Part shown: one piece after another, positions 53,816-63,002 of the stretch
Position numbering within the stretch: the stretch's first letter is position 1
Layout: each line of letters opens with the position of its first letter
Source: Haloarcula taiwanensis
GTDB lineage: Archaea; Halobacteriota; Halobacteria; Halobacteriales; Haloarculaceae
Direction of reading: 5' to 3'
DNA length: 64,000 bases
Assembly (NCBI GenBank): GCA_002844335.1
Contig: CP019154.1
Coordinates: 434,001-498,000, forward strand
Notes under the pieces: model-generated
What the model was told of the DNA's origin: nothing
Databases searched by the model: none
What the model saw: the letters and a program-made list of their open reading frames with translations, nothing else
Made by a program: the position numbers and the translations under genes

Positions 53816-53967
53816 TGTGCCCGCCTTTCGCGCCGGGGACAAAGACGTTTCTCATACTGTTGGCTGTAACTATTTTTAAGGTATTCGCGGTAGCGAAATT
53901 CGCTACAGGCAGTATCACTCGCGCTCGGAAGGCAACGTTTTCCGTCGGGCCATCGACTGATTGGCTG

Positions 53968-54984
53968 ATGGCTCCCAGTCTGTTGGTCGAGGCTGCGATC
54001 ATCGTCGCCGCGACGGTCGCAATCTGGAAAGGCAGTGACTGGCTCGAATCGTCGAGCGAACGGCTCGCGACGTACTACGGCCTCCCCGAAGTCGTCCAGG
54101 GTGCGATAATCGTTGCTGTCGGGTCGAGTTTCCCGGAGGTCGCGACCGTCGTCGTCGCGGCGCTTGGCGGGTCGATGCCGCTCGGCGTCGGCGCAATCGT
54201 CGGTTCAGCTATCTTCAACATCCTCATCATCCCCGCTGCTGCGGGCATCGCCACGGACGACCAACTCGAAGCGAGCCGGACGCTCGTCTACAAGGAGGCG
54301 CAGTTCTACATGCTCGCCGTCTCGGTCCTGCTCATCACGATGGCGCTTGCGGTCATCTACTACCCCGGCGAGGCCACACTCACTGGCGTCATCACGCGGC
54401 CGCTGGCGGCGATTCCGCTCGCGCTCTACGGCCTGTACGTCTTCATCCAGTATCAGGATACGGCCGACCACGACCCTGAAAAGGACTGGACTGCCGACAT
54501 CTCGGTCAGGCGGGAGTGGCTCTTCCTCCTGCTGGGCCTGGCTGTCATCCTCGTGGCCGTGGAGAATCTCGTCCACGCAGTCGGCGTCATTGGCCGGGCC
54601 GCCGGCATTCAGGAGTTTCTGCTCGGCGTGACGATTCTCGCGGCGGCGACGAGCCTCCCCGACACGCTCGTCAGTGTTAAAGCAGCCCGCGACGACCGCG
54701 GGGTCACGTCGCTCGCAAACGTGCTCGGCTCGAACACCTTTGACCTGCTCGTCGCCATCCCGCTTGGCGTTCTCATTGCCGGTACGTGGACCGTCGACTT
54801 TGCGATGGCCGTGCCGATGTTCGGCGTCCTGACCGGGGCGACGATTCTCCTGTTTACCGTCCTCCGGACCGACCTCGTGTTGAGCGAACTCGAATCGTAT
54901 GCACTGCTCGGCGCTTATGCGGTTTTCGTCGCCTGGGTTATCGTCGAGACTGCGGGCTGGGTCGGCGGCGTGTTACCGACCTGA
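53968..54984 (+). CDS. Na+/Ca2+ antiporter (CaCA family)
   Basis: 338 aa, about ten membrane helices. Alpha-1 repeat VGSSFPEVATVVVAALGG with GAIVGSAIFNILIIP, and alpha-2 repeat AAATSLPDTLVSVKAARDDR with ANVLGSNTFDLLVAIPL. The second repeat has Asp (LPD) where Glu is more usual. ATG at 53968 (MAPSLLVEAAIIV), as the upstream extension is Lys-rich and out of character. Confidence 0.86.
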   Translation: MAPSLLVEAAIIVAATVAIWKGSDWLESSSERLATYYGLPEVVQGAIIVAVGSSFPEVATVVVAALGGSMPLGVGAIVGSAIFNILIIPAAAGIATDDQLEASRTLVYKEAQFYMLAVSVLLITMALAVIYYPGEATLTGVITRPLAAIPLALYGLYVFIQYQDTADHDPEKDWTADISVRREWLFLLLGLAVILVAVENLVHAVGVIGRAAGIQEFLLGVTILAAATSLPDTLVSVKAARDDRGVTSLANVLGSNTFDLLVAIPLGVLIAGTWTVDFAMAVPMFGVLTGATILLFTVLRTDLVLSELESYALLGAYAVFVAWVIVETAGWVGGVLPT

Positions 54985-55098
54985 TGCAGCGGTCCCGGAA
55001 CCGCAGCCCCGTGTGGCCCGAAACACGGGGTCCTGCCGACCCTGTGGACCGTGTGCGTACCCATACGCTTTTGACCGTTCTTTCCCTCCTGTCCAGCA

Positions 55099-56451
55099 AT
55101 GCCGGACGTCCCAGAGACCGTCGGTACCCCGGACGGCTCCACCGAGTTCGAGTACCGTCCGACGACTGACCAGTCGTTCGAGAACGCGCTCGCCAAGGCG
55201 AGAAACGGGACGCGACTGACAGTCGACGACGCAGTCGAACTCTTTACCACGGGCACCGACCGGGACGGCATCGACCACGACCGGAAAGAGCAGGTGCTCG
55301 AAGCGGCCGACCGACGCCGGGCCGAGGTCGTCGGCGACGAGGTCACCTTCGTCGCGAACCTCAACAACAACGTCACGACGGCCTGTAACACGGGCTGTCT
55401 GTTCTGTAACTTCAAGGACCGCTCCGAGCAGTTCCGGAGCGAGTATCAGGAGGACCACGGCGGCTTCACGAAGACGCCGAGCGAGTCCCGCGAAATCGTT
55501 CGGGACGCTCTCGACCGCGGCATCTACGAGGTCTGTTCGGTGTCGGGACTCCACCCCGCGCTCGCGCTGGACGACGAACACAGAGAGATACTGGAGACCA
55601 GCGACCGCGGCGACCTGAACTACCGCTCGCCGGCGGAGTACGAGAAAGACCCGGCCACCTACTGTGAACAACTCAGCGCGATGAACGTCGGCGACGTCCA
55701 CCTCCATTCAATGACGCCGGAGGAGGCCTATCACGCCCGCCGCGGCACCGACTGGTCCTACGAGGAGGTGTACGGCCGGCTGAAAGAGGCCGGGCTCGAC
55801 AGTGTCCCCGGCACCGCCGCCGAAATCCTCGTCGATGAGGTCCGTGACGTTATCTGTCCGGGTAAGATTGGGACCGACGAGTGGCTCGAAGCGATGGAGG
55901 CGGCCGCGTCGGTCGGTCTCGATATGACCTCGACGATGATGTACGGCCACGTCGAGAACGAACGCCATCGCGCGCTGCACCTGAAGCGTATCCGCGACCT
56001 GCAGGACCGGACCGGCGCGATTACGGAGTTCGTCCCGCTATCCTTTGTCCACGAGGAAACGCCGCTGTACGAGCGCGGCATGGTTGACGGCGGCGCAACG
56101 GTCGACGAAGACGAACTGCTGATTGCCGTCTCCAGACTGTTCCTCGACAACATCAACCACATTCAGGCCTCGTGGGTCAAATATGGCGACACGCAGGGAC
56201 TGAAGATGCTCACCTGCGGTGCCGACGACTTCATGGGGACAATCCTCTCTGAGGAGATTACCAAGCGCGCCGGCGGCGACTACGGCGAGTTCCGCTCGTT
56301 TCAGGAGTACGCCGATATGATTTCCGCTATCGGCCGGACGCCCGTCGAGCGCTCGACGGACTACGAACAGCGCCGCGTCATCGACCCTGACGCCGACGTG
56401 CTCGGCCCGCAACTCGGACCACAAGCTGACGGAACGCCGTTACTCGACTGA
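55099..56451 (+). CDS. cofH: FO synthase subunit 2 (5-amino-6-hydroxybenzyl uracil synthase)
   Basis: 450 aa radical SAM enzyme for the deazaflavin ring of coenzyme F420. The cluster motif CNTGCLFCNF is near residue 95; VCSVSGLHPALALDDE and TSTMMYGHVENERHRALHLK follow in family order. An inverted repeat (CCACGGC/GCCGTGG, 56461-56483) just behind the stop may act in transcript ending. Confidence 0.9.
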   Translation: MPDVPETVGTPDGSTEFEYRPTTDQSFENALAKARNGTRLTVDDAVELFTTGTDRDGIDHDRKEQVLEAADRRRAEVVGDEVTFVANLNNNVTTACNTGCLFCNFKDRSEQFRSEYQEDHGGFTKTPSESREIVRDALDRGIYEVCSVSGLHPALALDDEHREILETSDRGDLNYRSPAEYEKDPATYCEQLSAMNVGDVHLHSMTPEEAYHARRGTDWSYEEVYGRLKEAGLDSVPGTAAEILVDEVRDVICPGKIGTDEWLEAMEAAASVGLDMTSTMMYGHVENERHRALHLKRIRDLQDRTGAITEFVPLSFVHEETPLYERGMVDGGATVDEDELLIAVSRLFLDNINHIQASWVKYGDTQGLKMLTCGADDFMGTILSEEITKRAGGDYGEFRSFQEYADMISAIGRTPVERSTDYEQRRVIDPDADVLGPQLGPQADGTPLLD

Positions 56452-56460
56452 AGTAGTAGA

Positions 56461-56483
56461 CCACGGCTGGGCACTGGCCGTGG
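56461..56483 (+). terminator. hairpin after cofH, possible terminator
   Basis: Seven-base arms CCACGGC and GCCGTGG with a 9-nt loop, 9 nt after the cofH stop. Only a weak T-rich stretch (GTATTTTGCC) follows, about 17 nt on. Archaeal termination mostly uses T-runs, so the role is uncertain. Confidence 0.35.
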
Positions 56484-56653
56484 CCATTGTGGTAGAGTAT
56501 TTTGCCTGGAACTGCTGTCAGAGGCACGTCCAGGCATGATATATATTGGTGTGCCAGTGTATGTGTAGCTATGGCCTAGACGACTAGGTGATTGGTGTCC
56601 GGGATCTGCTCCGACTGTAACGGCAGTTCACGCGAAGAAACCGACAGGCAGTC

Positions 56654-57760
56654 TCAGGAGGCTCCCGGATTCTCGCCCCGGTTCAGTATCGACCGGAACC
56701 GTTCGCCGGCGTCGGTATCAGCCTCGATGGCCGCCTCGATGGGATCCGAGAGCCAGCCGTTATCAACGAACCGGTCGTAGACCGGTAGCCGCTCTGTCAG
56801 TGGCACCTCGGCGGCCTCGGCGACGGCAGTCAACTCCTGTAGAGCGGGCCACTCGTACTCTGGGTTGATGTGGTCGACCGTCACTGGGGAGACGCCGCCC
56901 AGGTCGTCGATGCCACAGTCGGTCAGGTCACGGGCGGGCGCAAGGTTCGGGGGGACCTGAACGGACACCGCCTCGGGCAGGGCCGCACGGGCCATCGCCG
57001 TCACCCGGCGCATCGTCGCTAAGTCGGGGGAGCCGCTCCGCCATCGCTCGTTCTCGACGACAGGCTGGACGATAACCTCCTGAATGTGACCATACCGCTC
57101 GTGCATTTCGCGGATAGCGAGCAAGCTCTCGGCGCGGTTGTGCCAGTCCTCGCCGATCCCAACGAGGATACCCGTTGTGAACGGGACGCCGAGTTCGCCA
57201 GCCACTCGGAGGGTGTTGAGCCGCTGGCCGGGGTTTTTTGCTCGTGGACCGCCGTGGGCCTGCACCTCGGTGGTCGTCTCCAGCATGACGCCCATCGAGG
57301 CGTTCAGGTCGGCGACGTGAGCCATCTGGTCGCGCGTCTGGTCACCCGGGTTGGCGTGGGGGAGCAACCCCTCTTCCAGCGCGATTTTGCAGGCTTCGCG
57401 GAGATACTCGTGGATGGAGTCGTAACCCCACGCGGCGAGCTGGGCGTGTATCTCGGTGTAGCGGTCGTCCGGGTCGTCGCCGAAGGTGAACAGCGCCTCG
57501 GTGCAGCCGGCGTCGGCCCCCCGGCGACACGTCTCCCGGATTTCATCTGGGTCCATCAGTTCGGCCTCGCCCGGCGGATCGTAGTACGTGCAGTAGGTAC
57601 AGGTGTATCGGCACGCGGTCGTCAGCGGCACGAACACGTTCCGGCAGTAAGACAGTGCTGACGCCGCCCCGACGTCCTCGGGCATCACCGACAGCAGGCG
57701 CTCGACGTCATCGTCCGGAATGTCGATGGCGATGTCGTACGCGTCCGTGCCGGGTATCAC
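56654..57760 (-). CDS. cofG: FO synthase subunit 1 (7,8-didemethyl-8-hydroxy-5-deazariboflavin synthase)
   Basis: 368 aa radical SAM enzyme. FVPLTTACRYTCTYCTYYDP carries the CxxxCxxC site. TFGDDPDDRYTEIHAQLAAW, LPHANPGDQT and VGIGEDWHNRAESLLAIREM match CofG. Convergent with cofH, about 200 bp apart. The two enzymes together make FO. Confidence 0.9.
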   Translation of the reverse strand: MIPGTDAYDIAIDIPDDDVERLLSVMPEDVGAASALSYCRNVFVPLTTACRYTCTYCTYYDPPGEAELMDPDEIRETCRRGADAGCTEALFTFGDDPDDRYTEIHAQLAAWGYDSIHEYLREACKIALEEGLLPHANPGDQTRDQMAHVADLNASMGVMLETTTEVQAHGGPRAKNPGQRLNTLRVAGELGVPFTTGILVGIGEDWHNRAESLLAIREMHERYGHIQEVIVQPVVENERWRSGSPDLATMRRVTAMARAALPEAVSVQVPPNLAPARDLTDCGIDDLGGVSPVTVDHINPEYEWPALQELTAVAEAAEVPLTERLPVYDRFVDNGWLSDPIEAAIEADTDAGERFRSILNRGENPGAS

Positions 57761-57948
57761 GTTCCGGGGTCTGCACCCTATGGATAAAAAGTTTCAGTCG
57801 TGTGTGATAGCCTGTGACAGTAGTTGTAGGCGGTCGAAACAGGGCGCGCGGCAACAGAATCAGTGTGTCGCTACACGCCGAGCACCTGTGAACCGGTATC
57901 CGCGCCGAAGTACCGCGTGGTCGACGATACCTCTGTGGTCGTACCTGT

Positions 57949-58659
57949 TCAGTCCGCCGGCGTTACTGTGGCGTCGCCCGACTCCCGAAGCAGTTTCGTG
58001 GCGAACACCTGCCGTCGGGCGTAAAAGAAGTACACGTAGGGGACCTTCGCCAGCAGGTCGAGGAATGCATAGGTGATGCTGACACCGACGTAGGTCGCGA
58101 ACCCAAGTCCTTCGGGGCCAGCAAGCCAGACGAGCGGATACGCGATCCACAGCAGCCCGACGTGGTTCTTGAGGAGGCTAAACAGACCGATACGCTGTGG
58201 GTCGTCCGGAACTGAGCGCGGGAAGACGAGGTACAGGTAGGCAAACAGCGAGACGTGGAACATCGCCGAGACGCCGAACAGCGCCCATTTCAGTGTTCCA
58301 GCAGTGACAACCGCCCCGACGCCTGCAAGTATCATCAGGGCGTCCGCCGCCATAACCCCGACAATCGCCCGTCTCGACGCGCCCGCAGTATACCCGATAA
58401 ATCCGACGAGCAACGGCGTCGTCACCACCCAGTCGAGATATCGGAACCCGACAAGCGTCGTCTCACCAATGGTTACGGTGCCGATACCGAACGCCATCGC
58501 AACGTACGAGAGGCCTGCAACTGCCGGTATAAGCGCCAACGCCCCCAGAACCGACCGTTCGTCGGACCCCTCAAGCGACGCATAGAGGAACCCGACGATA
58601 GCGACACCGACCGCAAAGCCCGCGGCGGTTATCCCGTACACGACTGCAACGGCGTCCAT
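57949..58659 (-). CDS. sopI: sensory rhodopsin I
   Basis: 236 aa, seven helices. Retinal Schiff-base lysine K205 in FLDLLAKVPYVYFFYARR, counter-ion position D76 in FRYLDWVVTTPLL, Phe at the proton-donor position (GFIGY), and H166 in LLKNHVGLLW, the His characteristic of SRI. MDAVAVVYG and KWALFGVSAMFHVSLFAYLY align with Halobacterium SRI. The ATG overlaps the htrI stop by one base, giving a coupled photoreceptor/transducer pair. Confidence 0.93.
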   Translation of the reverse strand: MDAVAVVYGITAAGFAVGVAIVGFLYASLEGSDERSVLGALALIPAVAGLSYVAMAFGIGTVTIGETTLVGFRYLDWVVTTPLLVGFIGYTAGASRRAIVGVMAADALMILAGVGAVVTAGTLKWALFGVSAMFHVSLFAYLYLVFPRSVPDDPQRIGLFSLLKNHVGLLWIAYPLVWLAGPEGLGFATYVGVSITYAFLDLLAKVPYVYFFYARRQVFATKLLRESGDATVTPAD

Positions 58660-60245
58660 CAGTCGTCACCCCCGACTGACGGCGACCCTGCGACGCGTCT
58701 GTGGCTCGCCGCCGTAGTATCTGTGTCAACAGTAAATAGTCGCACCCGGGATTCGAGGTCGTCAACCGCGGTTTCGCGGAAGGAATCGAGTGAGTCGGAG
58801 ATCGACTTGACGACGTCCCGCTGCCGACGGATCTGTGTCGACATTTCCTCTGCAGTAGTCGCCGTCTCCGCACTTGCTTCAGTGACAACCTCTATCGAGT
58901 CGGCCGTCGCCTGCACGGTGTCTGCCTGTTCCGAGGTCGTCTGTCGCATCTCCTCGATGGATGCTGAGATGTCGTCGACGGCCTCCGCGATTGTCGCAAT
59001 CTCCGACAGGGCCGACTCAACGGTCTCAGTACCAGTTTCGACTCGCGTTTCGGTCGCCTGTATCGAGGCTGTCACCTCTTCTGTCTGCTCAGAGACCTCA
59101 GCGATGACCGTTGCTATCTCGTCAGCCCGTGACTGCGTCTCTTCAGCGAGTGACTTGACTTCGTCGGCAACGACGCTGAACCCATCCCCGTCCGCGCCGC
59201 TGCCCTGTCCACCAGCGCGAGCGGCCTCTATCGACGCATTCAACGCCAGCATATTCGTCTGCTCTGCGATCTCGGAGATGATGTCCGCGATGTCGGTTAT
59301 CTCGGCCATTCGCTGCTGGAGGGTCTCGACCTGTGTGACAGCTTCAGCTGCATCAGCCTGTATCCGGTCCATCTCTGTCAGGGCTGTTTCTGAGGCTGCC
59401 CGGGCGTCGTTGCTGGCCTCCTCGACCTCACGGCTCCGGTCGGCAAGGTTGTCAATTGTCGCGGCGATTTCCTCTGCCGACGCGCTCACGTCCTGAATAT
59501 CGGCTGCAGCTGATTCGAGCTTTGTCTGCTGATCGGTTGCCTGCGTCTGGATATCGGCAACCGTTTCCACAGCCGCGTCTACCTCCTGTTGGACTTGCTG
59601 ACTCGTTTCGGTAATCTCGTCAGTTTCGGTTGTGATACGCTCGGAAACGGCGGTGACCGTCTCGATTGTCTCCTGTAGCTCGTCCATCATCCTGTTGAAC
59701 GACTGGCCGACGGTTTCCATAGCGTCGTACTCAGTGGCCACATCGACACGCTGCGTGAGATCGCCGTCTGCGGCGTCTGCCATGACCGTCCCGTACGCTG
59801 TTGCAATTTCCTGGTAGGCTGTGGCGAGTTCCCGTGCTTCCTCCTCAGCGGCCTCTGCTTCGGCCTGTGCCTCGTTTGCGTCAATCTGTGCCTGTTCGAG
59901 GTCCGCCCTCGCAGCCTCCATCTCTGACAGTCGGTCGCGCAACGAGACGCGCATTTGCTCGATGGAGTCAGCAAGGTCACCGAACTCATCGGTCCGCGTC
60001 GAGACGATTTCGGTATCGAGGTCCCCGTCTGCCACCCGCTGTGTCTGTGCTGATAACTCGGTGATGCTCGCGACCGTTTCGGCTGCGTTGATCGAGCCAA
60101 GTGTCAGTAAGCCGGCGATGCCGGCGACGACTGTTGATGCGACATCCTGTGTTACCACCCCGACTGTGATAAGGAGGGTAGCCGTTGCGATGTATCCGAC
60201 ACCGAGCTTGGCCCCGTAGCTCTGCTTGACACTAGAAACAGTCAC
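58659..60245 (-). CDS. htrI: sensory rhodopsin I transducer
   Basis: 528 aa. Two membrane helices at about residues 13-31 and 37-57 with almost no external domain, as in HtrI (LTLGSINAAETVASITELSA after helix 2). A HAMP region and long coiled coil follow, then the signalling tip IISEIAEQTNMLALNASIEA and DEVKSLAEETQSRADEIATV. It relays colour-sensitive phototaxis signals to CheA. Conserved Glu/Gln pairs for methylation are seen in the flanking helices. Confidence 0.92.
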   Translation of the reverse strand: MTVSSVKQSYGAKLGVGYIATATLLITVGVVTQDVASTVVAGIAGLLTLGSINAAETVASITELSAQTQRVADGDLDTEIVSTRTDEFGDLADSIEQMRVSLRDRLSEMEAARADLEQAQIDANEAQAEAEAAEEEARELATAYQEIATAYGTVMADAADGDLTQRVDVATEYDAMETVGQSFNRMMDELQETIETVTAVSERITTETDEITETSQQVQQEVDAAVETVADIQTQATDQQTKLESAAADIQDVSASAEEIAATIDNLADRSREVEEASNDARAASETALTEMDRIQADAAEAVTQVETLQQRMAEITDIADIISEIAEQTNMLALNASIEAARAGGQGSGADGDGFSVVADEVKSLAEETQSRADEIATVIAEVSEQTEEVTASIQATETRVETGTETVESALSEIATIAEAVDDISASIEEMRQTTSEQADTVQATADSIEVVTEASAETATTAEEMSTQIRRQRDVVKSISDSLDSFRETAVDDLESRVRLFTVDTDTTAASHRRVAGSPSVGGDD

Positions 60246-60327
60246 ATGTGGATAGTAGTCTGAAACTACCTAAATGTAAACTCGGGAGTATCAGGATTGA
60301 TATTACGGCGGCGGAGACTGGTCCAAA

Positions 60328-60954
60328 CTACCGAGATCGCTGCACGTCGACTCGCCCACCGGCGGCTGTCAGTTCGAACCCTGACTGTGTGAGCCAATCC
60401 GCGGCCGCGCCCTCGCTGTGTAACAGCACCTCTGCGAGATCATCCGGTTCGTCGATATCGGTCGCGAGCCGCCGCGAGTCAATTTCGGTAACGCTGGCTC
60501 CCACGTCGCGTGCGGTCTCTCGGTGGTCGCGGATAGACGCGCCGTGGTAATCGACCCTGAATTCGGGGTGCCGACAGACGAAGGCGTTCGTCCCGCCGCC
60601 CAGGCCCGGGGCCAGCACCACGTCGGCTTCGGGAGCGAGCAGTCGCTCGATGCTCTCACGAGTTACGAGCGGGAGGTCGGCCATCACGACGGCAAGCGCT
60701 CGTTCGCCGTCAGTCACTGTCGACGCGAGCAGGTCGTTAACGAGCGCGTCGAGTCCGCGGTCGTCGACGGTGACCGGCACGGCACAGTCAAGCGGTGCTG
60801 TCGAGATGATCTCGGGTTCGTGGCCCGCCGCTGTCACTGCGTCGACGACGTCTGAAAGCATAGCTTCGGTAAAATCACGGCGCTCGGCTGGAGACAGAAC
60901 AGACGCAAGTCGCGTTTTGGGGGCAGACCCCGAGACGGGGACGACAAGACGCAT
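60328..60954 (-). CDS. cofC: 2-phospho-L-lactate guanylyltransferase
   Basis: 208 aa. Activates 2-phospho-L-lactate (or an analogue) with GTP for F420 assembly. MRLVVPVSGSAPKTRLASVL and LAVVMADLPLVTRESIERLL and VLAPGLGGGTNAFVC are family motifs. Its start overlaps the stop of the upstream TM protein by one base (60954), so it is translated with that gene and follows cetZ. Confidence 0.87.
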   Translation of the reverse strand: MRLVVPVSGSAPKTRLASVLSPAERRDFTEAMLSDVVDAVTAAGHEPEIISTAPLDCAVPVTVDDRGLDALVNDLLASTVTDGERALAVVMADLPLVTRESIERLLAPEADVVLAPGLGGGTNAFVCRHPEFRVDYHGASIRDHRETARDVGASVTEIDSRRLATDIDEPDDLAEVLLHSEGAAADWLTQSGFELTAAGGRVDVQRSR

Positions 60955-61730
60955 TACAGCTTGGAGTACTCGTCCTCACTCATCTGCGTGTACGCGTAGT
61001 AGCCGCCACCGACCAGCAACAGGAGGACGACAAGTCCGCCGCCGACCAGCAGGAGCGTTCGCTGGGTCTGGGCGCTCTGCTGGGCCTGCTGTGCCTGACT
61101 CTCAGCCTGCCCGGCGAGGTCCTGGGCGTTCTGGAAGTTTCCGTTCTCGTATGAGGAGATGGCGCTACTGACCAGTTCTTCGGCGTTTTCGTTCCCACCG
61201 GCCGCGTCGATTGCAGCCTGTGCGTCGTCGATCGCTTGCCTCGCGGCCTGACTCTCTTCGGTGTAGTGGTGAGCGGTGTCGCTGCGGAACTCCTCTTCGT
61301 TGTTGCCGCTGATTCGACTGAGCGAGGCGACCTGATAGTTCTGTGCCGGGTCGTACGTGTAATTCGAGATGGCTGGCGTCGTGCCGACGAGTTCGACGCG
61401 GACTTGGTCACCGTTGTTATCGATTTCCAGATCCTGTTCGAAAGACTGGTCGCCGTAGGTCTCTTGATTCACCTGATTCCCAGCACGCAACACGGTGACC
61501 GTCCAGCTAACGTTCTGGAGTTCGGTCGAACCGGCAAGTGTCCATTCGTTCGGCGCATCGGTGAACGGGTCGTCTATCGTGTACGTCACCGACACCTCTT
61601 CGCCGACGGCACTCTCGGTCGGCACCCCGTCGGCAGAGACAGAGAACGCACTCGCTGTGCCGGCAGTCGCGAGCAGCGCGACAACACAGAGGAGTGCGAC
61701 GGTCTTGTTAGAACAGCGGATCAAGTTCAT
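60954..61730 (-). CDS. secreted membrane-anchored protein, unknown
   Basis: 258 aa. Signal peptide (VALLCVVALLATAGTASAFS), an Ig-like beta domain up to about residue 135, an Ala/Gln-rich helical segment (ARQAIDDAQAAIDAAGGNEN ... AQDLAGQAESQAQQAQQSAQ) and a C-terminal membrane helix (TLLLVGGGLVVLLLLVGGGY). The same gene sits between cofC and cetZ1 in Haloferax, as far as I recall. It overlaps the 3' end of cetZ by 23 nt. Confidence 0.7.
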   Translation of the reverse strand: MNLIRCSNKTVALLCVVALLATAGTASAFSVSADGVPTESAVGEEVSVTYTIDDPFTDAPNEWTLAGSTELQNVSWTVTVLRAGNQVNQETYGDQSFEQDLEIDNNGDQVRVELVGTTPAISNYTYDPAQNYQVASLSRISGNNEEEFRSDTAHHYTEESQAARQAIDDAQAAIDAAGGNENAEELVSSAISSYENGNFQNAQDLAGQAESQAQQAQQSAQTQRTLLLVGGGLVVLLLLVGGGYYAYTQMSEDEYSKL

Positions 61731-62889
61731 CTTCGTCGTCTTCGACCAAGTCCTCTAAGTTATCTTCGCTTTGGTTACGGATGTCGTCGATGTTGTCCTG
61801 GGCCTCGATGGCGACCTGCTGGAGTTCCTTGATTCGCGGAACGTTGTGGACGCCGGCCAGCAGGATGGATGCGGCCACTTTCGGGGCGTTGGTCGGATAG
61901 TCGCCACCGCGGACCTCCATCGAACCGGTTTGCTCCTCAAGCCACTTCCGGCCGCGCTCAATTCCCTTCCGGTTCAGGTGCTCCGGCGGCCCTGCCATCA
62001 CGAGGAGGGCACGCTCTGCACCCTCGATCTCACAGGGGAGTGTCAGTCGGCCGAGCGCGGCTTTCCGGACGAGCGACGTGATACGATTCGTGGTGTTGGC
62101 CGTATCCATTCCGTCGTCGGACGAGTCGTCGCCCTTGAACCGCGAGAGCAGGCCGCCGCCGCCAGAGGACACCTCGACGTCCTCGGAGGCGTAGCCGACG
62201 GTGGAGACGCCGCCGCCGTCGAGCGTATTGATGATTTCCGAGGAGTCGACGACACTTTCGGCGACGTTGTCGCCGGCCTCGATCTCACCGGCTCCGAACA
62301 GTACGCCGAAGCGGCGGACGATTTCCTCGTTTATGTGGTCGTAGCCCCCCTCAACGGACTCGCCGGTCTGTCGCCAGGCGTCGTTGTCGAACACCATGAG
62401 GTTGTCCACCTCGCGCACGAACGTCTGGAACGAGCGGGCGGCGTTGAGGGTGTAGATACCACCCTCGTCGCTGCCCGGCAGGACGCCCAGACCGTACACC
62501 GGTTCGGTGTAGATGCGCTTGAGGTGTTTTGCGACGACCGGCGACCCGCCCGACCCCGTCCCGCCGCCGAGGCCGGCGACGATGAGGAAGGCGTCGACTT
62601 CGTGGACGGGGATGTTGTCAATCGCACCCTGCACCTCGTCGATGTCCTCTTCGGCGATTTCCGCGCCGAGTTCGTTGTCCGCGCCCACGCCATGGCCCTT
62701 GACGCGAGCCTGGCCAATGAGCACTCGATTCTCTTCCGGAATGTGTTCTAGCCCAAGCAGGTCTGCTTTTGCTGTATTGACCGCAACAGCCGAGCGGACG
62801 ATTCCCGAGCCGGTTTCCTTGTCGTACTCGAGGAATTTGTCCACAATTTTGCCACCGGCCTGCCCGAAGCCGATCATCGCCAGTTTCAT
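61708..62889 (-). CDS. cetZ1: CetZ tubulin/FtsZ-family cell-shape protein
   Basis: 393 aa. MKLAMIGFGQAGGKIVDKF at the start, the tubulin signature GLGGGTGSGGSPVVAKHL near residue 108, LGVLPGSDEGGIYTLNAARS, and an acidic C-terminal tail (EDNLEDLVEDDEDELDPLF). CetZ1 polymerises with GTP and controls cell shape and motility in haloarchaea. It is first in a three-gene overlapping unit with the TM protein and cofC. An A/T-poor 113-bp region upstream holds its promoter. Confidence 0.93.
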   Translation of the reverse strand: MKLAMIGFGQAGGKIVDKFLEYDKETGSGIVRSAVAVNTAKADLLGLEHIPEENRVLIGQARVKGHGVGADNELGAEIAEEDIDEVQGAIDNIPVHEVDAFLIVAGLGGGTGSGGSPVVAKHLKRIYTEPVYGLGVLPGSDEGGIYTLNAARSFQTFVREVDNLMVFDNDAWRQTGESVEGGYDHINEEIVRRFGVLFGAGEIEAGDNVAESVVDSSEIINTLDGGGVSTVGYASEDVEVSSGGGGLLSRFKGDDSSDDGMDTANTTNRITSLVRKAALGRLTLPCEIEGAERALLVMAGPPEHLNRKGIERGRKWLEEQTGSMEVRGGDYPTNAPKVAASILLAGVHNVPRIKELQQVAIEAQDNIDDIRNQSEDNLEDLVEDDEDELDPLF

Positions 62890-63002
62890 TATATGGTTCT
62901 CCGCTTAAAGGGTCAAAGAGCGATGGCGAGTATAAGTGTTTTGCCCGGCTCTCAGCCCTGAAAGCCAGGATTGAAAATCAATACTATCTAACACAATTCT
63001 CT

